64,000 bases of DNA from Clostridium sp. (GCA_018335695.1 JAGXRV010000071.1:1-64000); one strand, 5' to 3'. Counted from the first letter of the stretch, positions 52,740-62,988 are shown. The notes: generated by a model not told the origin, from the letters alone. Numbers and translations: made by a program.

Positions 52740-54870
52740 TTTTTCCCCTCCTGTCCGTCTCTTTTTTTGTCTTTTTGCTGCTTGTTCTTTTTTCTTCCTT
52801 TTGAGGAGGTGCTTCTTTCAAGATTTTTGCGCACTCTTTATTTGCACAAAGCAGTGTTTTGCCTTTAAGTACGGTAAGATAGTTACACTTTGGACATTTA
52901 GTTTTCTGCGGGACATCCCAAGTTGTAAAATCACACTCCGGATAGCGGCTGCAACCATAAAAATTACGCCGCCGTTTAGTTTTGCGCTCCACTAAAGGTT
53001 TGCCGCAGGCAGGACAGTCAATATCCAGCTCTTTTACAATTGGCTTTGCATAGCGGCATTCAGGAAAACCGGGACAGGCGAGAAATTTACCGTAGCGACC
53101 CATTTTATATACGAGAAAACGGCCGCAATTTGGACATTGCTGATCACTTTCTTCCGGTGCTATCACTACTTTTCCCATATGTTCTTCTGCCTGTTGCAGA
53201 CTCTTAATGAAACTATCATAAAAGTTGCGGATGACTTCCACCCACTCCAGGTCGCCTTCTGCTATTTGATCAAATTTTTCTTCCATCTGGGCGGTAAAGT
53301 CAACTTCCAGAATATCGGGAAAAAATTCCAAAAGTTGCTCGAGCACCACATGACCAAGCTCAGTTGCATAAAAAAGCTTATTTTCACGGGTCACATAACC
53401 CCTGGTTTGCAACGTTTCAATAATAGGCGCATAAGTGCTTGGCCGTCCGATTCCTTTCTCCTCCAGCGTTTTAACCAGCATTGCCTCACTAAAACGGGAA
53501 GGCGGCTGAGTAAAATGCTGCTTAGGATCTAATTGCAACAAAGAAAGCAGCTCGCCGGCCGCCAACTCCGGGAGAAGACCACCTTCTTCCTTTTCTTCCT
53601 CATCTTTGCCCTCGGTGTAGAGCTTCATAAATCCTTCAAACTTAAGCTGCGAGCCTGTTGCCCTAAATTCATAATCGTCTGCCATAATTTTTGCGGTTAC
53701 AGTATCATAGACGGCTGCGCTCATCTGGCTCGCTACCAAGCGCTCCCAGATTAGCTTATATAATCTGTATTGATCTCTCGATAGAAACGATTTGACGCGC
53801 TCCGGCGAGCGTAACACCGCTGTGGGTCTGATTGCCTCATGGGCTTCCTGCGCCCCTTTTTTTGTCGCATATTGCGGCGGTTTGTCCGGCACAAACAAAC
53901 TGCCGAATTCTGCGGCAAGATATGTACGCACCTCAGCCTGTGCCGTTTGTGAGATGCGAGTGGAATCTGTGCGGATATAAGTAATCAGACCAATAACGCC
54001 TTCTTGACCTAAATCTAACCCCTCGTAAAGCTGCTGCGCGACAACCATAGTTTTACGGGCTGTAAAACCGAGCTTGCGGGAAGCCTCCTGTTGCAGACTG
54101 CTGGTAGTAAATGGCGGTGCCGGTCGACGCCGTCTTTCTTGCTTTTTTACATCTGCCACTTTAAAAGATTTATTTTTTAGAGAATTTAAAAGATCATCAG
54201 CTTCCTGACGATTCACCGGCACATGCTTCTTCCCTTTTTTTCCATAATACTTTGCTAAAAAAGCAGCACCTCTGGAGGCCAACTTGGCATCCAAAGTCCA
54301 ATACTCCTGCGGCTCAAACTTTTCAATTTCATTTTCGCGCTCCACGATCAGGCGGAGAGCCACAGACTGTACACGTCCGGCGGAAAGACCTTTTTTCACC
54401 TTTTTCCATAAGAGAGGCGAAATTTTATAGCCAACCAATCTGTCAAGTACTCTCCGAGCCTGCTGCGCATTAACTCTGTGCAGATCAATCTGACGGGGAT
54501 TTTTGAAAGCCTCTTCTACAGCCTTTTCAGTAATTTCATTAAACTCAACTCGACAAGGCGTATTCTCAGGAATACCTAGCGCACGTGCAAGGTGCCAGGA
54601 GATCGCTTCACCTTCACGATCCGGGTCGGCAGCCAGAAAAACCTTTTTTGCCTCTTTTGCGGTATTCTTTAACTCTTTTAGCACCTCGCCTTTGCCACGA
54701 ATCGTAATATATTTAGGTTCAAAATTATGTTGCACATCAATCCCTAGCTGACTTTTCGGCAAATCGATCACATGCCCAAAAGAAGCTACAACTTTATACC
54801 TTCGCCCCAAATACTTTTTAATTGTTTTTGCCTTTGTCGGTGATTCTACCACAACAAGATAATCTGACAT
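52732..54870 (-). CDS. topA: DNA topoisomerase I
   Basis: Type IA topoisomerase that relaxes negative supercoils. 712 residues from the ATG at 54870 (GGGGGTG upstream). A Toprim domain ([17 protein letters not shown], then [15 protein letters not shown]), the active-site tyrosine in [11 protein letters not shown] at about residue 297, and three C-terminal four-cysteine zinc ribbons (first [10 protein letters not shown]). It ends in a Lys-rich tail. Part of dprA-topA-trmFO. Confidence 0.97.
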   Translation of the reverse strand: MSDYLVVVESPTKAKTIKKYLGRRYKVVASFGHVIDLPKSQLGIDVQHNFEPKYITIRGKGEVLKELKNTAKEAKKVFLAADPDREGEAISWHLARALGIPENTPCRVEFNEITEKAVEEAFKNPRQIDLHRVNAQQARRVLDRLVGYKISPLLWKKVKKGLSAGRVQSVALRLIVERENEIEKFEPQEYWTLDAKLASRGAAFLAKYYGKKGKKHVPVNRQEADDLLNSLKNKSFKVADVKKQERRRRPAPPFTTSSLQQEASRKLGFTARKTMVVAQQLYEGLDLGQEGVIGLITYIRTDSTRISQTAQAEVRTYLAAEFGSLFVPDKPPQYATKKGAQEAHEAIRPTAVLRSPERVKSFLSRDQYRLYKLIWERLVASQMSAAVYDTVTAKIMADDYEFRATGSQLKFEGFMKLYTEGKDEEEKEEGGLLPELAAGELLSLLQLDPKQHFTQPPSRFSEAMLVKTLEEKGIGRPSTYAPIIETLQTRGYVTRENKLFYATELGHVVLEQLLEFFPDILEVDFTAQMEEKFDQIAEGDLEWVEVIRNFYDSFIKSLQQAEEHMGKVVIAPEESDQQCPNCGRFLVYKMGRYGKFLACPGFPECRYAKPIVKELDIDCPACGKPLVERKTKRRRNFYGCSRYPECDFTTWDVPQKTKCPKCNYLTVLKGKTLLCANKECAKILKEAPPQKEEKRTSSKKTKKETDRRGKIG

Positions 54871-54932
54871 ACGGCACCCCCAGCTGCAGCACAGCATTTC
54901 TAATTATACTACATTTACTAATTCACTATAGA

Positions 54933-56006
54933 CTATACACGTATGTAATGGTTTCCCGGCACTTTCTTAACAGCGCACATCAATTCCAGCTCAACTAGGC
55001 AAACTGCTAAATCCTCAACAGTCAAATCGCAACAGGCAATCAATTCATCAAAATGGATAGGTTCATACTCCATAACCTTTAAAACTTTTTGCTGATTCTG
55101 CGTAAAATTTTGTTGAGCATCCTTTATGCCTTCAAAGGGTGACAACCCCAAAACAGCCAAAACATCTGCGGCACTTTCCACCAGAGCCGCCCCTTCTTTA
55201 ATTAAGCGATGGCAGCCGCGACTCGCAGGACTGTTAATGCTCCCAGGCACGGCAAACACTTCCCTCCCCTGTTCCAGGGCACAATCGGCTGTGATCAATG
55301 CACCGCTGCGCTCAGCCGCCTCCACAATAATTACCGCCAGGGAGAGACCGCTGATTATCCTGTTGCGCATCGGGAAATGCGGCGGTTTTGGCTGAGTGCC
55401 CAAAGGGAATTCACTAAGGATTACACCTTGGCGTTCAATTTCATCACGCAACTTTCTATTTTCAGGCGGGTAACAAATATCCAGACCACAACCCAATACT
55501 GCCGCCGTCCGCCCGCCTGCTCTCAGCACGCCTAGATGGGCAGCCGTATCTATCCCCCTGGCCATCCCGCTTACGACTGTTATGCCAAAAGCAGCCAGAT
55601 CAGCGCTTAACCTGTCAGCAACTGCTTTACCGTACGCAGTTGCTTTCCTTGAGCCAACCAAAGAGACACAAGTATGGTCAAGCACTGTAAAATCGCCACG
55701 GTAAAACAATACCGCCGGCGGGTCGGAGATTTCTTTAAGAATCTTTGGATAGCGTTCCTCATTCACAAGCACTGCATCAAAACCAAGCGAAATCAAACGC
55801 TGAAGCTCTCTGTGGGGATCAACAGCTTTACGTTCTGCCACCATTGCGGCAGCAGCATGCGCCGGCAAACCCGCGGCGATCAGCGCGTCCACGTCTGCGG
55901 TGAATACTTTTTCCGCTGAACCGATTACATCCACCAGGCGCGGGATTCGCCTTGCCCCTAGTACTGAAATTCTGCTAAGCGCCAACCAATATGGCAATTC
56001 GCGCAT
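54933..56006 (-). CDS. dprA: DNA-processing protein DprA
   Basis: Loads RecA on incoming single-stranded DNA during natural transformation. 357 residues: an N-terminal SAM-like part, the Rossmann-like core with VSLVGSRKATAYGKAVADRL, VVSGMARGIDTAAHLGVL and RNRIISGLSLAVIIVEA, and a C-terminal winged helix. The ATG follows GGAGGTGA. It heads the operon from a sigma-A promoter at 56075-56103. Confidence 0.95.
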   Translation of the reverse strand: MRELPYWLALSRISVLGARRIPRLVDVIGSAEKVFTADVDALIAAGLPAHAAAAMVAERKAVDPHRELQRLISLGFDAVLVNEERYPKILKEISDPPAVLFYRGDFTVLDHTCVSLVGSRKATAYGKAVADRLSADLAAFGITVVSGMARGIDTAAHLGVLRAGGRTAAVLGCGLDICYPPENRKLRDEIERQGVILSEFPLGTQPKPPHFPMRNRIISGLSLAVIIVEAAERSGALITADCALEQGREVFAVPGSINSPASRGCHRLIKEGAALVESAADVLAVLGLSPFEGIKDAQQNFTQNQQKVLKVMEYEPIHFDELIACCDLTVEDLAVCLVELELMCAVKKVPGNHYIRV

Positions 56007-56074
56007 TACATCTCACCTCCGCCGCAGCAGTTATATTTTTCAGTCTGGTCATCTTCTATGGTCGATTTCAATTT

Positions 56075-56103
56075 AGTATACCATAGGCTCTCTAAATCTT
56101 CAA
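56075..56103 (-). promoter_or_regulatory. Sigma-A promoter of the dprA-topA operon
   Basis: On the minus strand: TTGAAG (56103-56098), exactly 17 bases, TATACT (56080-56075), about 65 bases before the dprA ATG. Confidence 0.75.
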
Positions 56104-56145
56104 AATAACATGGAAGATGTTGCCAGAATTTTAGTCTTCTGTGCA

Positions 56146-56165
56146 AAAAAAAAGCTCGCGAGAGC
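56146..56165 (-). terminator. Intrinsic terminator after the GerMN gene
   Basis: GCTC and GAGC around TCGC, followed on the minus strand by nine T. The stem is short but the T tract is strong. It lies about 40 bases past the GerMN stop and before the dprA promoter. Confidence 0.75.
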
Positions 56166-56205
56166 CTTCACTGCCAGCTTGAAATGTCAAAATATTTTCT
56201 GTCGA

Positions 56206-56760
56206 TTAGAAATCTCTTAAATCTTGCTGTCCCAGCGGTTTTTCCCAAACAGAATGTCCGTCGTCCCAGGGTTCCCCTTCTACTAATACCTTTACCTGCT
56301 CCACCTCCGGAAACTGGGTGGCGGTAAAGACTATCGATTGAACAAAGACAGACCCCCATAAAGTGCCGCCGGGGGAATCGGTAAGAACCTCCCGGGAAAA
56401 ATCAATTGTCAAAGTAGACCCTTCTCTATTTACCGCAATTATTTCCGCAGCAGCGGGGACTGTGGCATAATATTCACCCTCTTCAGCACGAGGACCATTA
56501 AGCAGAGCTTCAAATGTTCGAAATACTTTATCTTCACCTTCATTTACGGTAATCTTACGGGTTATCGGCAAAACATAACCAAACTGGCCGAATTCCCCCG
56601 ATTCTATAAGCGTAGGGTTAGCAAAAAAAAGGAGTACTTCCACTTCGTTTGTCGGTGGCAAATTCTCAACAGGTGCTTCTTCCTCCGGACTAGGACCTGT
56701 TGTCGACAGAAACACCAAAACTAACAAAATTGCCAGGCAAAAGAAAAAAAGTTTAGACAT
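56206..56760 (-). CDS. GerMN domain lipoprotein-like/secreted protein
   Basis: 184 residues. A signal/anchor helix (about 3-22) is followed by an acidic Pro-rich linker and one GerMN domain (about 45-170): VLLFFANPTLIESGEFGQFGYVLPITRKI, then RTFEALLNGPRAEEGEYYATVP and LTIDFSREVL. GerMN domains occur in the germination/sporulation protein GerM and in LpqB; a role at the spore or envelope surface is likely. No lipobox cysteine is visible, so it may stay as a membrane anchor. The ATG follows GGGGTGA. Confidence 0.85.
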   Translation of the reverse strand: MSKLFFFCLAILLVLVFLSTTGPSPEEEAPVENLPPTNEVEVLLFFANPTLIESGEFGQFGYVLPITRKITVNEGEDKVFRTFEALLNGPRAEEGEYYATVPAAAEIIAVNREGSTLTIDFSREVLTDSPGGTLWGSVFVQSIVFTATQFPEVEQVKVLVEGEPWDDGHSVWEKPLGQQDLRDF

Positions 56761-56810
56761 GACTCTCACCCCTCAAAAATAAGTATAACTGCTTCCGCAC
56801 AAAAACTCAA

Positions 56811-56840
56811 CCCCACCAGGGGGACGGCTCTCCTGGTTGA
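56811..56840. repeat. REP-like palindrome
   Basis: CACCAGGGGGACGGCTCTCC followed by TGGTTG. The ACCAG/CTGGT ends are complementary and the GACGGCTCT core resembles the GACGGTTCT head of the repeats at 26821 and 27113. It lies 45 bases upstream of a transposase remnant of the family that mobilises such units. Confidence 0.6.
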
Positions 56841-56884
56841 CAATTTCTTCCATCTCTAATATAAAGATCTCAGGGGTGGTTATC

Positions 56885-56984
56885 TTGCCAAGAAAAGCGA
56901 GAAAAAAATCTGAGAGCGGAATATATCATATAATTTTACGCGGACAAAACAGACAGACAATATTTAACAATCTTAAGCAAGAAC
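56885..56984 (+). pseudogene. N-terminal remnant of a REP-associated tyrosine transposase (Y1_Tnp/RAYT)
   Basis: Starting from a TTG, the frame reads LPRKARKKSESGIYHIILRG followed by QNRQTIF, the conserved first ~28 residues of IS200-like RAYT proteins. The rest of the ~200-residue enzyme, including the catalytic tyrosine, is missing. From about 56973 the DNA turns into GAACCGTCCACT, a REP-like sequence, and then the 3' end of the oppF-like gene. It is a clear truncated copy and not an active gene. Confidence 0.75.
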
Positions 56985-56990
56985 CGTCCA

Positions 56991-57917
56991 CTAGGTTGAG
57001 GTTGAGTGGCAAGCGACAAAGTGTCCTTCAGTTTTCTGTGCCAGTGTGGGCGCGATGCGTCGGCAGCGGAGAGCAGCTTTAGGACAGCGTTGATAAAAGC
57101 TGCACCCGGAAACTGTCGATAGCAGATGTTCAGACTCTGCAAGCTGGAAGGGCGGCATTTTTTTTTGTGGGTCAGGATGAGGATGTGCGTCAAGCAGCAA
57201 GCGTGTATACGGATGCGCCGGAAAATTAAAAACTGTTTCCACCCTGCCGGATTCCACGATTTTACCCAGATGCATCACGGCAACACGCTCGCAGATTTGC
57301 AGCACAACGGCTAAATTATGAGAAATGAACAAATACGAAAGGCCGTAAGTCTCTTTCAGACGTGCCAGCAATATAAGCAATCGCGCGCTTGCCGTCACGT
57401 CTAAAGCCGAGACCGGTTCGTCCAAAACTATTACACTCGGCAGTACAACAAGAGTGCGAGCCAGAGCAACCCGCTGCCTTTGTCCGCCGCTCAGTTGGTG
57501 CGGATAACGCTTCAGCATCTTTTTGTCTAAACCGACATCATCTAGAATTTCCGAAACACGCTGTTCTCTTTCTATCCGATTTCCAGTTTTTTGAATCACC
57601 AATCCTTCCTCCACCAAATCAGCCACACTCAGCCTTGGGTTTAACGCTGCGGCACTGTCCTGAAAGACCATTTGCACTTCACGGCGGATACCAGGTTCTA
57701 TCCGTTTCCCTTTTAAATATAGAGAACCGCGGCAAGGCCGTTCAAGACCGGCGACTATTTTTCCCAGGGTTGTCTTACCCGAACCCGACTCACCCACCAG
57801 TCCAAAAGTTTCCCCGCAAAAAATAGTAAGACTAACCCCATCAACCGCCTTGATAAATCGTTTGGCTCCGTTTTGATAGACTGCCGCTATCCCTTTAAGA
57901 GTTAAGAAAGCCTCCAT
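56991..57917 (-). CDS. Oligopeptide/dipeptide ABC transporter ATPase (OppF/DppF type)
   Basis: The second ATPase of a peptide/nickel-type importer. 308 residues from the ATG at 57917, after GGCGGTGA. Walker A GESGSGKT is at about 40-47, signature LSGGQRQR, Walker B VIVLDEPVSALD. The C-terminal oligo_HPY region contains CSFYQRCP with further Cys for a possible cluster. It starts four bases after the partner ATPase. Its stop abuts the RAYT remnant. Confidence 0.9.
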   Translation of the reverse strand: MEAFLTLKGIAAVYQNGAKRFIKAVDGVSLTIFCGETFGLVGESGSGKTTLGKIVAGLERPCRGSLYLKGKRIEPGIRREVQMVFQDSAAALNPRLSVADLVEEGLVIQKTGNRIEREQRVSEILDDVGLDKKMLKRYPHQLSGGQRQRVALARTLVVLPSVIVLDEPVSALDVTASARLLILLARLKETYGLSYLFISHNLAVVLQICERVAVMHLGKIVESGRVETVFNFPAHPYTRLLLDAHPHPDPQKKMPPFQLAESEHLLSTVSGCSFYQRCPKAALRCRRIAPTLAQKTEGHFVACHSTST

Positions 57918-57921
57918 CTTT

Positions 57922-58860
57922 TCACCGCCTGTTATGACATCGCACTTTCCGCCCATCGCTTTGCCGCACTAACGGCGGATTATACACACATTTGCCAACC
58001 CTTTCCGGACAGCGGGATGCAAATACGCAACCATTTGCCGGTTCATCATTTTCCTCTATTATAGGTACTTTTAAAACTGACGGAAGATCCAAGCGGGGCA
58101 CAGAAGCAAGCAGAAAATCGGTGTAGGGATGAGCAGGGCTGGAGAATAATTTGCCTACGGCAGCCTCTTCCACCAACTGCCCGCCGCAAAGCACGAGCAC
58201 TCGATCTGCCAACTGGGCAATCACCCCCAGGTCATGCGAAATAAGCAACAGTGACATCTTTGCATCTGAGGTCTGTTCTTTAAGCAAGCAGAGAATTTGT
58301 GCCTGTATAGAAACATCGAGCGCAGTGGTGGGTTCATCGGCAATTAAAAGCTTAGGGCGACAGCAAATAGCTGCTGCCAGCATTACTCTTTGTTTCATTC
58401 CACCGCTCAACTGATGGGGAAACTGCCGCATCCGCAGCTTAGCAGGAGTTAACCCCAGCGAGCTAAATAAACTTTCCGTCTTCTTTTCTGCTTCCAATTT
58501 AGAGATTTGCAGATGGAAGCGAAGCACCTCGCTTACTTGACTGCCGGCAGAAAGCAACGGGTTAAGACCGGTTGACGGGTCCTGAAACAAAAATCCGAGC
58601 TCACCACCTCGGATTGCCCGCCAGTCACTCTCGCTGCTAACACCTATCACAAAACGCCGACCCCAAAAGCGAATCTCGCCTGAAGCCTTTGCTGCAGACG
58701 GCAAAAGTCCGGCAATTGCTAAAGCAGTCATGCTTTTGCCGCTGCCGCTTTCGCCCACAATACCTACGGTTTCGCCCGGTGCAATAAAAAATGATACGTC
58801 TGTCAGCGCTTGAAAGTTCTCGGTCGGGAAGCTCACAGACAAATCAGTGATAGTAAGCAC
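57922..58860 (-). CDS. Oligopeptide/dipeptide ABC transporter ATPase (OppD/DppD type)
   Basis: The first ATPase of the importer. 312 residues, with Walker A GESGSGKS at about 36-43, signature LSGGMKQR, Walker B LLIADEPTTALD, and the C-terminal oligo_HPY segment GCVFASRCPERVGKC. A GTG start with GGGGG upstream; it overlaps the permease gene by 17 bases. Confidence 0.92.
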   Translation of the reverse strand: MLTITDLSVSFPTENFQALTDVSFFIAPGETVGIVGESGSGKSMTALAIAGLLPSAAKASGEIRFWGRRFVIGVSSESDWRAIRGGELGFLFQDPSTGLNPLLSAGSQVSEVLRFHLQISKLEAEKKTESLFSSLGLTPAKLRMRQFPHQLSGGMKQRVMLAAAICCRPKLLIADEPTTALDVSIQAQILCLLKEQTSDAKMSLLLISHDLGVIAQLADRVLVLCGGQLVEEAAVGKLFSSPAHPYTDFLLASVPRLDLPSVLKVPIIEENDEPANGCVFASRCPERVGKCVYNPPLVRQSDGRKVRCHNRR

Positions 58861-59686
58861 GCTTCCCCCTCCCCGATTGACTTTTTGGGTAAAGACGCTG
58901 ACGAAAGCCTTCCCCCATCAAGTGGAAAGCAAAAACTGTAATAAAAATAGCCGCCCCGGGAAAAGTCGCATACCACCAGGCGTGGCGAAGATAATTTTGC
59001 GCTTCACGCAACATATTCCCCCAGGTAGGAACGGGAGGCTGAATGCCAAGCCCGAAATAGCCCAGCCCCGCCTCCGTCAGAATCGCAGCCGGCACTGCAA
59101 CAGTCGCGGCTACTAAAATGGGTCCCAAAGCGTTTGGCAGCAAATGAACCATGAGAACCCGCCAGTGAGAAGCACCCAGCATCCTGGATGCCGCGGCAAA
59201 TTCCAAATTTTTCAGCCGCAATATCTCCCCCCGCACCAACCTAGCGACTGCCGGCCAGCCGGTTCCTCCGATAACAATTACCACGAGCCAGATAGCAGGC
59301 TCAAAGATTGCCGCAAGCGTTAGCACCAAAAGCATAGATGGATATACTAACACAATATCAGTCAACCGCATAATCAATTGATCGGTAAGCCCACCAAAGT
59401 AACCGGCCAATGCTCCTAAAGCTGTGCCCACCGTAATTGAAAGCAGCATCGCTAAAAGACCTACAGCAAGTGAAACGCGGGCACCGTATACTACTCGGCT
59501 GTAAATATCTCTGCCCAAGCGGTCTGTCCCAAAAAAATGTTCTTTTCCGGGAGACTGGAGCCAACGCTTTGCATCTGTTTGGTGCGGGTCATAATTAGCA
59601 AAAAGCGGTGAAAAAATCGCAAGTAAAGTCAAGATTATGACTAAAAGCATACCGAGATATAGCTCGACCCCCTGTTGCTTCAGCAT
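58844..59686 (-). CDS. Oligopeptide/dipeptide ABC transporter permease (OppC/DppC type)
   Basis: A 280-residue membrane subunit with an N-terminal OppC_N helix, FGTDRLGRDIYSRVVYGARVSL (two typical blocks), and the coupling loop AAASRMLGASHWRVLMVHLLPN. The ATG follows AAGGAGTG. About six helices. Confidence 0.92.
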   Translation of the reverse strand: MLKQQGVELYLGMLLVIILTLLAIFSPLFANYDPHQTDAKRWLQSPGKEHFFGTDRLGRDIYSRVVYGARVSLAVGLLAMLLSITVGTALGALAGYFGGLTDQLIMRLTDIVLVYPSMLLVLTLAAIFEPAIWLVVIVIGGTGWPAVARLVRGEILRLKNLEFAAASRMLGASHWRVLMVHLLPNALGPILVAATVAVPAAILTEAGLGYFGLGIQPPVPTWGNMLREAQNYLRHAWWYATFPGAAIFITVFAFHLMGEGFRQRLYPKSQSGRGKRAYYH

Positions 59687-59703
59687 ATCTTCACTCCTTT
59701 TTG

Positions 59704-60654
59704 CTATGCCTTGAAACGGAGCCGGGGATCAATTAACAGATATAGCAGATCAGCCAATAAATTAGAAAAGGCAACCAAAGCAGCCGCTGAAAGATTGACC
59801 GCCATAATCACCGGATAATCCCTGGCAAGTGTTGAAGTGACTATCCAGCGACCTATTCCCGGCCAAGAAAAAACATATTCCGCAATTAACGCGCCGGTAA
59901 AAAGCTGTGGCAGTGAGAGAGTTGCCAATGTCACAATCGGCAGAGAAGCGTTGGGGAGGACATGGCGAAAGACAATATATAATTCGCTAAACCCTCTTGC
60001 TCTGGCAGTCCTGATAAAATCCTCCGACAATACGGCTAGCACTGCATAACGCACATAACGAACATAGTAGGAAAAGCTCCCCACGACCAACATGGTAACC
60101 GGCAAAATAAGGTGTGTCAGCATATCAGACACCGAACTGTTTTCCGCCGTACGCATTCCTGAGGCCGGCAACCATGGGTAGCCATAGGAAAACAACATCA
60201 TTAAAATAATCCCCAGCCAAAAACTTGGCAGTGACAAACCGGCCAAAGTGACAAGCCCGAGTAATCTGTCGGCAACTCCTCCTTGACGCAAAGCGGCCCA
60301 GGTTCCGCAGCTGATTGCGAGTCCAAGTGCCAGCAAAAAAGCCGGAACCGTTAATAGCAGCGTTGCCGGCAAACGCTCCATAGCAAGTTCCACAAGCGGC
60401 CTGTTATATATCAGGGACGTCCCAAAATCACCGCGAAACACCCGGCTCAACCAACTGAGATATTGCGCCGGCAGCGGCTCATCCAACTCCTGCAGCTCCA
60501 GCCATCTCTCCACTGCCGTGGGATCAAGGCGCAATTCTGGGTTTGCCTGTAATGGATGCCCCGGCGCACTGTGCATTATAAAAAAAGTTATTACCGAAAC
60601 GCCAAAGAGAACAATTAACGTCTGTCCCAACCTATTTAACAAGTGACGAGTCAT
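59704..60654 (-). CDS. Oligopeptide/dipeptide ABC transporter permease (OppB/DppB type)
   Basis: A 316-residue partner permease. The first helix is followed by the DppB-type HSAPGHPLQ segment; the coupling loop FIRTARARGFSELYIVFRHVLPNASLPIV is in two parts near 205-235. I start at the ATG at 60654, which overlaps the receptor stop as ATGA; the long frame upstream is inside the receptor gene and not real. Confidence 0.92.
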   Translation of the reverse strand: MTRHLLNRLGQTLIVLFGVSVITFFIMHSAPGHPLQANPELRLDPTAVERWLELQELDEPLPAQYLSWLSRVFRGDFGTSLIYNRPLVELAMERLPATLLLTVPAFLLALGLAISCGTWAALRQGGVADRLLGLVTLAGLSLPSFWLGIILMMLFSYGYPWLPASGMRTAENSSVSDMLTHLILPVTMLVVGSFSYYVRYVRYAVLAVLSEDFIRTARARGFSELYIVFRHVLPNASLPIVTLATLSLPQLFTGALIAEYVFSWPGIGRWIVTSTLARDYPVIMAVNLSAAALVAFSNLLADLLYLLIDPRLRFKA

Positions 60655-62264
60655 AGCCTTTCTTCCCGCCCCACCAAACTCCACAGATGAACATTGTAGA
60701 AAAGTGACTCTGGATGGACAGTAAATCCATGCAAGTCTGCGCTGAAAGCATGAATTGCCTGTCTTGAATAAAGCCAAATAATCGGTGCATCTGCCACAAT
60801 TAACGCTTGGATTTGCCTGTATAACTCAGTTCTCTCCTCTTTATCCAAAACGGCTGCTCCTTTTTCCAGCAGAAGATCTACCTGTTCATTGGCGTAGCCA
60901 ATTCTGTTACCTGCTCCTTGCGAATGCCAGTGAAATGAGAGATCGGGATCTACATCGGCGCTACGCCCAAGTATAGCCAAGTCATAGTCACCGTTTGTCA
61001 TCGCAGCCAGAAATGCCTCCCATTCCAGCGCATGAATCTGTACATCGATGCCGACCTGGGCAGCTTGTTCTTTAAACAACAGCGCCACATTTTCACGAAT
61101 AATATTGCCCGAATTAAAAATCAGCTTAAGCTGAAATTGAGGGTGACCGGCCTGCAGAAGCAACTTTCGAGCCGCAGGCAGGCTACCTTTTTCCTGCGAA
61201 AACTCTCGCTCAAAAGCAAAGTGCAGCGGCAGCAGCGGACCGTGCAACACTTCTGCTTTACCTAAGAGCAAGTTAGCCACTAATTCATCTTTATCAAGCA
61301 ACATTGCTAACGCTTGCCGTACTCGCTTATCTTTTAGCGGTGTGCTTTCCTTTTTCTGATTAATAGCGATATAATCATAAACCAGTCGATTGTTTTTATG
61401 GATGCGAATCTGCCGGTCTGCCGCCAGCATCTCCACATCTTCCACTTTAACGGCCGTCGGTAGTAAATCAAGCTTACCTGCCAATAGTTCAATCACTTGC
61501 GCTTCAATATTGGGAATAAAACGATAATATATTTCCGCTATTTTAGGCTTCCCCAAGTAATAATCTGGATTTGCCCTGACATGTAAATATTCATCCGGCC
61601 GCCAGGCAGTCAGCAAATATGGCCCCGCACCCACAGGCACATTTCTCAGTGAAGGATGTCCCTCCATTTCCGCCACTTTCACATTCTGCAGTTTATGTGC
61701 CGGTAGCGGCGGAAAAGTGAGATAGGACAAAAATGGCGCGTGAAACTGTTTTAAGCGAATTGTTATGGTATGCTCATCAAGAACTCGAATCCCAGAAATC
61801 TCACCTTGCGCATATGGCGACAAACTATTTTTTCTATATTCTTCCGCGCCATCCACATGGCGCAAAAGTGGATAAAGCCAGCCTGTATAGTCAGCATGAC
61901 AGATTAATAGCAGCGTAAAAGCTACATCTTCAGCCGTTAGGGGTGTGCCGTCCGACCAAAACAAGCCTTCCCGCAGCCTAAACAGATATGTCAAATTGTC
62001 TGACTGCAGCTCAAAAGAGGCAAATAATCGAGGCTCAACTTCAAGTGTATAGGGGTTTGTCCCTAATAACTGCGGATGCAAAAGAGCAGCTGCCTCCAGC
62101 GAGCCGGCATCCCGCGCAAACAATGGATTTAGTGTGATTGGGCTGGCTGGAGCAGCGACGTGCAAAACTTGTAAGTTTGTCTCCTCTCGACGCTTTTGAC
62201 AGCCGTTCAGCAATAGAAAACTAAAACTGATTATCATTAAAACGAAAACCATGCTGCGACGCAA
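60651..62264 (-). CDS. Peptide/nickel-type ABC transporter substrate-binding lipoprotein
   Basis: An SBP_bac_5 family receptor, 537 residues. A signal peptide with lipobox LLLNGC gives a lipid anchor; LRLREG-like YLFRLREGLFWSDGTPLTAEDVAF (two blocks) is the family signature. A TTG start is supported by GGGGGTGA. The ligand may be peptides or, given the Ni-dependent hydrogenase in this genome, nickel; the sequence does not decide. First gene of the five-gene operon. Confidence 0.9.
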   Translation of the reverse strand: MRRSMVFVLMIISFSFLLLNGCQKRREETNLQVLHVAAPASPITLNPLFARDAGSLEAAALLHPQLLGTNPYTLEVEPRLFASFELQSDNLTYLFRLREGLFWSDGTPLTAEDVAFTLLLICHADYTGWLYPLLRHVDGAEEYRKNSLSPYAQGEISGIRVLDEHTITIRLKQFHAPFLSYLTFPPLPAHKLQNVKVAEMEGHPSLRNVPVGAGPYLLTAWRPDEYLHVRANPDYYLGKPKIAEIYYRFIPNIEAQVIELLAGKLDLLPTAVKVEDVEMLAADRQIRIHKNNRLVYDYIAINQKKESTPLKDKRVRQALAMLLDKDELVANLLLGKAEVLHGPLLPLHFAFEREFSQEKGSLPAARKLLLQAGHPQFQLKLIFNSGNIIRENVALLFKEQAAQVGIDVQIHALEWEAFLAAMTNGDYDLAILGRSADVDPDLSFHWHSQGAGNRIGYANEQVDLLLEKGAAVLDKEERTELYRQIQALIVADAPIIWLYSRQAIHAFSADLHGFTVHPESLFYNVHLWSLVGREERL

Positions 62265-62352
62265 TATCTCACCCCCTGTTCAATATGAATACGCCGGCAT
62301 CAACTGAAAAATGACGGTTAATCTAAAAGATACTTAGCGCAGAAGATTTTCC

Positions 62353-62988
62353 TTAAATGAACAGGTGAACAACACCCAAAAAAATTAAAACAAGCCCTGC
62401 AAAGACGGCTGCCCGTTCGCCGGAAACATTTCTGGCATAACGCTTCCCCAATTGAAATCCGGCTGTAATCAAGAGCATCTTGATCACACCTACCCCTACT
62501 GCTGTGGTAATAGGTGCAAATCCCAGCATTGCCGCTCCAAAACCTGCAGCAAAAGCATCCATTGCAAGCGCAATGCCTAACACTATTGCTTCTCTGCCTG
62601 TTATCACTCCTGATTTATCAAAATCAGCACGATGGGGCTCGCGCAACATGCCGGAAAAATATGAAAGCCCTTTTTCATTTATTTCTTCGTTCCTACTGTC
62701 CGGCAGAGCTGTAGCATTTACACTTCGAAGCGACTGCCAAACAAGGAAAACGCCCACACCAATCAGTAACACACTGCCAATAACACTCCCGACCAGAGGA
62801 CTAAAAAACTGAACTACCGTACTTCCTGCCAGCAAGGAAACAAATACAGAAAACGCGGATGATACACAAATAATTAACAGTGACGCGGGAGGTATATGTA
62901 AGCGCCGCAGGCCGTAGGCAAAACCCACTCCAAATCCATCAAAAGAAACGGCTATTGCAAACATCAAAACTGCGATATAAGACATCAT
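62353..62988 (-). CDS. ytaF: Sporulation membrane protein YtaF (MntP-like)
   Basis: 211 residues, six hydrophobic helices in two halves of the MntP/YtaF family. Each half starts with a conserved aspartate in a helix: AIAVSFDGFGVGFAYGLR and GIALAMDAFAAGFGAAML. A charged loop (about 95-130) separates them. Position next to mutM matches ytaF in Bacillus. MntP homologues export Mn2+; for YtaF a sporulation role is annotated but poorly defined. The ATG has GGTGGTGG upstream. Confidence 0.88.
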   Translation of the reverse strand: MMSYIAVLMFAIAVSFDGFGVGFAYGLRRLHIPPASLLIICVSSAFSVFVSLLAGSTVVQFFSPLVGSVIGSVLLIGVGVFLVWQSLRSVNATALPDSRNEEINEKGLSYFSGMLREPHRADFDKSGVITGREAIVLGIALAMDAFAAGFGAAMLGFAPITTAVGVGVIKMLLITAGFQLGKRYARNVSGERAAVFAGLVLIFLGVVHLFI

